From Oscillospiraceae bacterium (lineage in GTDB: Bacteria > Bacillota > Clostridia > Oscillospirales > Ruminococcaceae): a DNA stretch of 64,000 nt. Positions 60,249-64,000 of this stretch are shown here, in pieces; positions within the stretch are counted from its first letter, which is position 1, and every line of letters begins with the position of its first letter. The notes under the pieces are model-generated. The model was given only the letters and a program-made list of their open reading frames with translations, made no database searches and was not told the origin of the DNA. The stretch covers positions 1,302,001 through 1,366,000 of the forward strand of contig CP107208.1 of the NCBI GenBank assembly GCA_025758045.1. The letters are read 5' to 3'. The position numbers were made by a program, and so were the translations under genes.

Positions 60249-61556
60249 GTGGAAAACTTCAAAAAAATCACAAAACAGCAGTCTCCTGCGCGCACCATCG
60301 CCTTTGGCTTTGCGGTGCTCATCTTCATCGGCGCGGCGCTGCTCTCGCTGCCCATCGCGGTGCGCGGGGCCGTGCAGCTGCCGGGGCTGGACGCTCTGTT
60401 TACCGCCACCAGCGCTGTCTGCGTGACCGGGCTGGTCACGGTGGACCCCGGCGATACCTTTACGCTGTTCGGCCAGGCCGTGCTGGCAGTGCTGATGCAG
60501 CTGGGGGGCCTGGGCATATCCTCGGTCAGCATGGGGCTGGCCATTGCGGCGGGGCGGCGCATCAGTTTCCGCGGCCGCAGCCTGGTGCGGGAGGCCCTCA
60601 ACGTGGAAAGTTTCGGGGGCATGGTCAAGCTGGTGCGGTCCATTATGGCCATGACTCTGCTGGTGGAGGGCATCGGCGCGGTGGCCAGCTACCCGGTGTT
60701 TGCCCGGGACTATTCGCCGCTGCATGCCGCCTGGATCAGCGTGTTCCACGCGATCGCTTCCTTTAATAATGCAGGGCTCGATGTGCTGGGCGGCGGCCAC
60801 AGCCTGATCCCCTACTGCAATAACCTTTGGCTGAACCTTGTCACCGATGGGATGATCGTCTTGGGCGGCATCGGCTTTATGGTGATGCTGGATGTACTGC
60901 GCTGCCGCGGGCGGTTCCGCAAACTGACGCTGCACAGCAAGGTGGTGCTTTCCACCACGGCCGTGCTGATTTTGGGCGGTGCGATACTGCTTTGGCTGAG
61001 CGAGCCGATCAGCTTTTTGGCGGCGCTGTTCCAAAGCATCACCACCCGCACGGCGGGTTTTTCCACCATCGATATTGGTGCCATGACCAATGCCGGGCTG
61101 CTGGTGATAATGATTTTAATGTTCATCGGCGCGTCGCCTGGGTCTACGGGCGGCGGCATCAAGACCACCACCTTTTTTGTGCTGATGCAGGAGGTGCGCA
61201 TCATCTTCTCCAAGCGCAGATTGGGTGCGTTCAGGCGCCGCCTGCCGGAGGAAAGCCTGGCCAAAGCCGCTACCATCACGCTGCTGGGCACCATCGTGGT
61301 GTTTGTGGGCACCTTCATGCTCTGCGTGCTGGAGCCGCAGCACAGTTTTGTGCAGCTGCTGTTTGAGCAGATCTCGGCCTACAGCACGGCGGGCCTGTCG
61401 ATGGGCATCACCTCCAGCCTGCATGCCGCCAGCAAAGCGGTGCTGATCGTCACGATGTTCATTGGCCGCGTGGGTGCGTTCACGCTGCTGTCCCTCTGGG
61501 TCTCCCGCCCGGAGCCCAGCGCCAAATATACCGAAGAAGCCATTACGATAGGGTGA
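60249..61556 (+). CDS. ktrB: potassium uptake membrane subunit (KtrB/TrkH family)
   Basis: This ion-conducting subunit of a KtrAB potassium importer has 435 residues with the four M1-P-M2 units: filter regions TSAVCVTGLVTV, FNNAGLDVLG, TTRTAGFSTID and YSTAGLSMGI. PGSTGGGIKTTTFFVL precedes the fourth unit. The GTG at 60249 is used. KtrA follows after a MITE, 152 bases away. It uses sodium or proton gradients and is gated by the KtrA ring. Confidence 0.93.
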   Translation: MENFKKITKQQSPARTIAFGFAVLIFIGAALLSLPIAVRGAVQLPGLDALFTATSAVCVTGLVTVDPGDTFTLFGQAVLAVLMQLGGLGISSVSMGLAIAAGRRISFRGRSLVREALNVESFGGMVKLVRSIMAMTLLVEGIGAVASYPVFARDYSPLHAAWISVFHAIASFNNAGLDVLGGGHSLIPYCNNLWLNLVTDGMIVLGGIGFMVMLDVLRCRGRFRKLTLHSKVVLSTTAVLILGGAILLWLSEPISFLAALFQSITTRTAGFSTIDIGAMTNAGLLVIMILMFIGASPGSTGGGIKTTTFFVLMQEVRIIFSKRRLGAFRRRLPEESLAKAATITLLGTIVVFVGTFMLCVLEPQHSFVQLLFEQISAYSTAGLSMGITSSLHAASKAVLIVTMFIGRVGAFTLLSLWVSRPEPSAKYTEEAITIG

Positions 61557-61566
61557 TATACCCCGA

Positions 61567-61692
61567 GAGGCCCCCTCTGCAAGGGGGCTCCCGCGAAGCA
61601 GATGGGGAGAGACTTTACCCAAAGTGCAACTATGGTGATGTCTCTCCCTCCGTCTGCGCTGTCGCGCAGACACCTCCCTCGCAGAGGGAGGC
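61567..61692. mobile_element. GGCTCCC-family MITE, 126 bp copy between ktrB and ktrA
   Basis: GAGGCCCCCTCTGCAAGGGGGCTCCC on the left and the complement of CCTCCCTCGCAGAGGGAGGC on the right form inverted ends. The interior has AGAGACTTTACCC and CTCTCCCTCCGTCTGCGC. It fills nearly the whole gap between the two genes, and its right edge is beside the ktrA ribosome site AAAGGA. Confidence 0.85.
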
Positions 61693-61708
61693 AGAAAGGA
61701 ATGATTAG

Positions 61709-62380
61709 ATGAAAAAACAACTGAAAACCGACCTCTACGGTGTGATCGGCCTGGGACGGTTCGGCACGGCACTGGTGCAGACGCTGGCCGAAGCGGGCAA
61801 AGAGGTCATCGCCATTGATAAAAACGAGGAGAAGGTCAAGGCGGTGCGCCGCTATACCGACTACGCTTTTGTGGTGGATAACCTGAGCGAGGATGCCTTA
61901 AAGGAGACCGGCATGCAGAACTGCGGCACGGTTACGGTGTGCATCGGCGAGCAGGTGGACATCAGCATCCTGACCACGATGCTGGTCATCAAACTGGGCG
62001 TGCCCCAGGTCATTGCCAAAGCCGCCAGCGAGGTGCACGGCGAGGTGCTCAAGCACCTGGGTGCCACGGTGGTTTATCCGGAGGCCGACATGGCCGTGCG
62101 CATCGGCAAGCGGCTGATCTCGGGCAATCTTTTGGATTACATCGCTCTGGATGACGGCGTCGAGGTGCGCCGCATCGCCGTGGGCGGCAAGCTGCTGGGC
62201 CGCACCATCCGCGAACTGGACGTGCGCAAGGTTTACGGCATCAACATCATCGCCGTTGAGCGCGGCCACCGCACCGATGTGGAGTTTTCCGCGGATTATC
62301 GCTTTGAAGAAGGGGATACCGTATCGGTAGTAGGCAAGGTGGAAAAGATCGGCCGCTTTGAGCGGGCAATACAGGAATAA
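61709..62380 (+). CDS. ktrA: potassium uptake regulatory subunit (KtrA, RCK domain)
   Basis: The 223-residue cytoplasmic ring-forming subunit gates KtrB. RCK_N Rossmann fold (YGVIGLGRFGTALVQTLAEAGKEVIAIDKNE) binds ATP/ADP or NADH, and the RCK_C part (EVRRIAVGGKLLGRTIRELDVRKVYGINIIAVER, DTVSVVGKVEKIGRFER) is the usual c-di-AMP binding domain. AAAGGA lies 8 bases before ATG. It pairs with ktrB, in spite of the MITE between them. Confidence 0.93.
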   Translation: MKKQLKTDLYGVIGLGRFGTALVQTLAEAGKEVIAIDKNEEKVKAVRRYTDYAFVVDNLSEDALKETGMQNCGTVTVCIGEQVDISILTTMLVIKLGVPQVIAKAASEVHGEVLKHLGATVVYPEADMAVRIGKRLISGNLLDYIALDDGVEVRRIAVGGKLLGRTIRELDVRKVYGINIIAVERGHRTDVEFSADYRFEEGDTVSVVGKVEKIGRFERAIQE

Positions 62381-62389
62381 AAAGGCAAA

Positions 62390-62522
62390 AAGGCCCCCTC
62401 TGAGAGGGGGCTCCCGCGAAACGGGTGGGGGAGAGACTTTACGTTGGCAGAAGTTTCAGGCTATTGCAAGGTTCTCTCCCTCAGTCAGCTTCGCTGACAG
62501 CTCCCTCCCAGAGGGAGCCTTT
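62390..62522. mobile_element. GGCTCCC-family MITE, 133 bp copy after ktrA
   Basis: AAGGCCCCCTCTGAGAGGGGGCTCCC on the left and the complement of AGCTCCCTCCCAGAGGGAGCCTT on the right are inverted ends. The interior GGGGGAGAGACTTTACG and CTCTCCCTCAGTCAGC match the 61567 copy. It also acts as a hairpin with TTTTT tail between ktrA and the convergent phosphoesterase gene. Confidence 0.88.
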
Positions 62523-62533
62523 TTATGTTGCAA

Positions 62534-63079
62534 TTAAATATTCAGTTCATGGTACACCGTTCCATCCAGTCCTTTCCACAAAAATTTTCCGCCCTCCAGC
62601 GTCAGGTAGCTGTGGGGGCTGTTTTCTTTGGGGAGGGAGACCGAGCCGGGGTTGAGGTAGAGGTTTCCCTCGCCAAACGCCTGCCAGGCGGGCACGTGGG
62701 TGTGGCCATGCAGCAAAATGTCGTCGGGCTGCAGCGGCGGCAGATGGGCAGTGTTGTACACATGGCCGTGGGTGGCGTAGATCAGCCGCTCGCCCTCGGT
62801 CAGCACTGCATAATCTGCCATGATGGGAAAGTCCAGCACCATCTGGTCTACCTCGCCGTCGCAGTTGCCGCGCACGCAGAAGATGCGGTCCTTGCGCTCG
62901 TTCAGCATCGCCAGCACCTCTTTGGGGGCGTAGCCTTCGGGCAGGTCGTTGCGGGGGCCGTGGTACAAAATATCACCCAGCAAAAATAAGCGCGGGGCAC
63001 CCTCGCGGTCCCAAGCGTCCAACAGTTGATGGGTATAGTAAGCGGACCCGTGCAGGTCCGATGCGATCATCAGTTTCAT
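62534..63079 (-). CDS. yfcE: phosphodiesterase, YfcE type
   Basis: The 181-residue calcineurin-like phosphoesterase has a complete metal site: MIASDLHGSAYY, LFLLGDILYHGPRND, VRGNCDGEVD, THGHVYN and LHGHTHVPA, plus NPGSVSLPKE. The pattern is close to YfcE, a manganese phosphodiesterase of unknown natural substrate. ATG 63079 is chosen, with GAGGTG 7 bases upstream; GTG and ATG just before are alternatives. It is independent of the 6615 paralogue. Confidence 0.9.
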   Translation of the reverse strand: MKLMIASDLHGSAYYTHQLLDAWDREGAPRLFLLGDILYHGPRNDLPEGYAPKEVLAMLNERKDRIFCVRGNCDGEVDQMVLDFPIMADYAVLTEGERLIYATHGHVYNTAHLPPLQPDDILLHGHTHVPAWQAFGEGNLYLNPGSVSLPKENSPHSYLTLEGGKFLWKGLDGTVYHELNI

Positions 63080-63122
63080 AAACATCACCTCGTAATTTTA
63101 TTGTACAGGCTCTTTATAAGAA

Positions 63123-63151
63123 TTGCAAGCCGTGGCTAACCATGTTATAAT
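63123..63151 (+). promoter_or_regulatory. promoter of the M24 peptidase gene
   Basis: TTGCAA (63123-63128), 17 bp spacer, TATAAT (63146-63151), only 16 bases before the chosen start codon, so the leader is very short. Confidence 0.7.
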
Positions 63152-63166
63152 GCCAAGGAAAGGATG

Positions 63167-64000
63167 ATGATTTTAATGAAAAGGATTCATGCTGAACGTA
63201 TCGCCCGGGTGCGCACCGCGCTGGAAAGCTGCGGCCTGACCCAGATGATCGTATGTGACCCCAAGAGCGTGTGGTACCTGACCGGCGTAGCCGTGGAACC
63301 CTACGAGCGCCTGCTGGCCCTCTACCTGCCGGTAGCAGGCGAACCCACGCTTTTTTTGAATAAGTTGTTCAACGTGTCCAACCCGCCGTGCCAGGCTATC
63401 TGGCATACCGACACCGACGCGCCTGTTGAGCAAATTGCCGTCGTGGTGGATGCCGGCAAGCCGCTGGGCATCGATAAGGAATGGCCCGCCAGGTTCCTGA
63501 TCCCGCTGATGGAAGCCCACCCCGCTATGCCGGTAAAACTGGCCAGCGATTGCGTGGATAACTGCCGCGCCTGCAAGGATGAGGCCGAGCAGGCGCTTAT
63601 GCGCACGGCCTCCCACATCAACGACCTGGTCAACGAGGAAGCCAAGCACTACGTCAAGGCCGGCATGACCGAGCGCCAGGTGGCCGAGTTCATCGACGCC
63701 CGGTTCCGCGCCCATGGCTGCGAAGGCCCCAGCTTTACCACCATCGTATCCTTCGGCGCCAACGCCGCCGACCCCCACCACGAGCCGGACGACACCGTGC
63801 TGAAAGAGGGCGACTGCGTGCTGTTTGATATGGGCTGTGTGAAAGACCGCTATTGCAGCGACATGACCCGCACCTGGTTCTGCGGCCAGCCCACCGAGAA
63901 GCAGGCCGCCGTGCACGATCTGGTGCGCCGCGCCAACGAGGCCGCCGAGGCCCTTATCAAGCCGGGCGTAAAGCTGTGCGACCTGGACGCCGCCGCCCGT
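63167..64000 (+). CDS. M24 family Xaa-Pro peptidase, partial at window end
   Basis: The frame is open to the window end (278 codons seen). After MILMKRIHAERIARVRTALE come SVWYLTGVAVEPYERL (creatinase-like N-domain) and then the pita-bread domain: FTTIVSFGANAADPHHEP with the first active-site His, CVLFDMGCVKDRYCSDMTRTW with two metal-binding Asp. The remaining metal ligands lie beyond the window. Start is uncertain among ATG 63164, 63167 and 63176; AAGGAAAGG best suits 63167. It is a two-domain type of about 360 residues, unlike the three-domain paralogue at 50456. Confidence 0.9.
   Translation, partial: MILMKRIHAERIARVRTALESCGLTQMIVCDPKSVWYLTGVAVEPYERLLALYLPVAGEPTLFLNKLFNVSNPPCQAIWHTDTDAPVEQIAVVVDAGKPLGIDKEWPARFLIPLMEAHPAMPVKLASDCVDNCRACKDEAEQALMRTASHINDLVNEEAKHYVKAGMTERQVAEFIDARFRAHGCEGPSFTTIVSFGANAADPHHEPDDTVLKEGDCVLFDMGCVKDRYCSDMTRTWFCGQPTEKQAAVHDLVRRANEAAEALIKPGVKLCDLDAAAR

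Overview
The window is a 64 kb chromosomal segment of a moderately GC-rich, Gram-positive gut anaerobe. The 16S gene, the AGGAGG-type ribosome sites, the TTGACA-17-TATAAT promoters, the Ser/Ala/Glu-rich lipoprotein linkers and the clostridial gene families all suggest a member of the Oscillospiraceae/Ruminococcaceae near Gemmiger, Subdoligranulum or Faecalibacterium. This assignment is from memory of the families, not from a search.

Layout. 1-7.8 kb: an HxlR regulator (cut by the window edge) divergent from an M18 aminopeptidase-GluQRS pair, then a copper ATPase with a CopZ-like domain fused at its end, acylphosphatase, RsmI, a YfcE-like phosphoesterase and biotin protein ligase. 8-12 kb: uxuA and uxuB for hexuronate use, divergent from an AraC-type regulator across a shared control region. 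12-18.4 kb: a YgjP-like metalloprotease, a lipid-linked sugar flippase, a nitroreductase, an isolated type IV pilin-like protein, an LTA-synthase-like enzyme and a CoaX-like protein with altered active-site residues. 18.4-24.2 kb: a complete rRNA operon (tandem P1/P2 promoters, 16S, tRNA-Ala, tRNA-Ile, 23S, 5S, tRNA-Lys). 24.2-31.4 kb: a structured intergenic RNA candidate, a cytidylate-kinase-like protein, two complete polar amino acid ABC importers and a hydroxyacid-oxidase-family flavoprotein between them. 31.4-39.6 kb: a GH42 beta-galactosidase, thioredoxin, and a LacI regulator with a sugar ABC importer that lacks its own ATPase. 39.8-50.3 kb: an M32 carboxypeptidase, a glycosyltransferase, a TetR regulator, uncharacterised proteins and a patch of decayed or AT-rich accessory genes (a DUF4268 remnant, an alpha/beta-hydrolase remnant, a frameshifted DUF2200 gene). 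50.3-64 kb: a MATE transporter, an Xaa-Pro aminopeptidase, a pair of CobW/COG0523 GTPases (one very His/Asp-rich, one fused to a DUF1980-like domain), oleate hydratase, RidA, an XRE-membrane protein, an MFS transporter, the KtrB/KtrA potassium system, a second YfcE-like phosphoesterase and the start of an M24 peptidase.

How the genes fit together. The catabolic theme is plant and host glycan use: hexuronates (uxuAB), beta-galactosides (GH42) and an oligosaccharide importer under LacI control, backed by amino acid import and peptidases. Metal handling (copper ATPase, COG0523 chaperones) and potassium uptake form the homeostasis part.

Non-coding structure. The window is rich in palindromic, MITE-like elements: a family with GGCTCCC/GGGAGCC ends (four long copies and several fragments), a long palindrome built on GTTCCTT arms, and one 172 bp element with near-perfect terminal inverted repeats and a CTAA target duplication. 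No transposase, prophage, CRISPR array or replication origin was seen. The best leads for new biology are the CobW/DUF1980 gene pair, the CopA-CopZ fusion that keeps an internal ribosome site, the CoaX-like protein lacking its usual acidic residues, and the structured RNA candidate at 24.2 kb.
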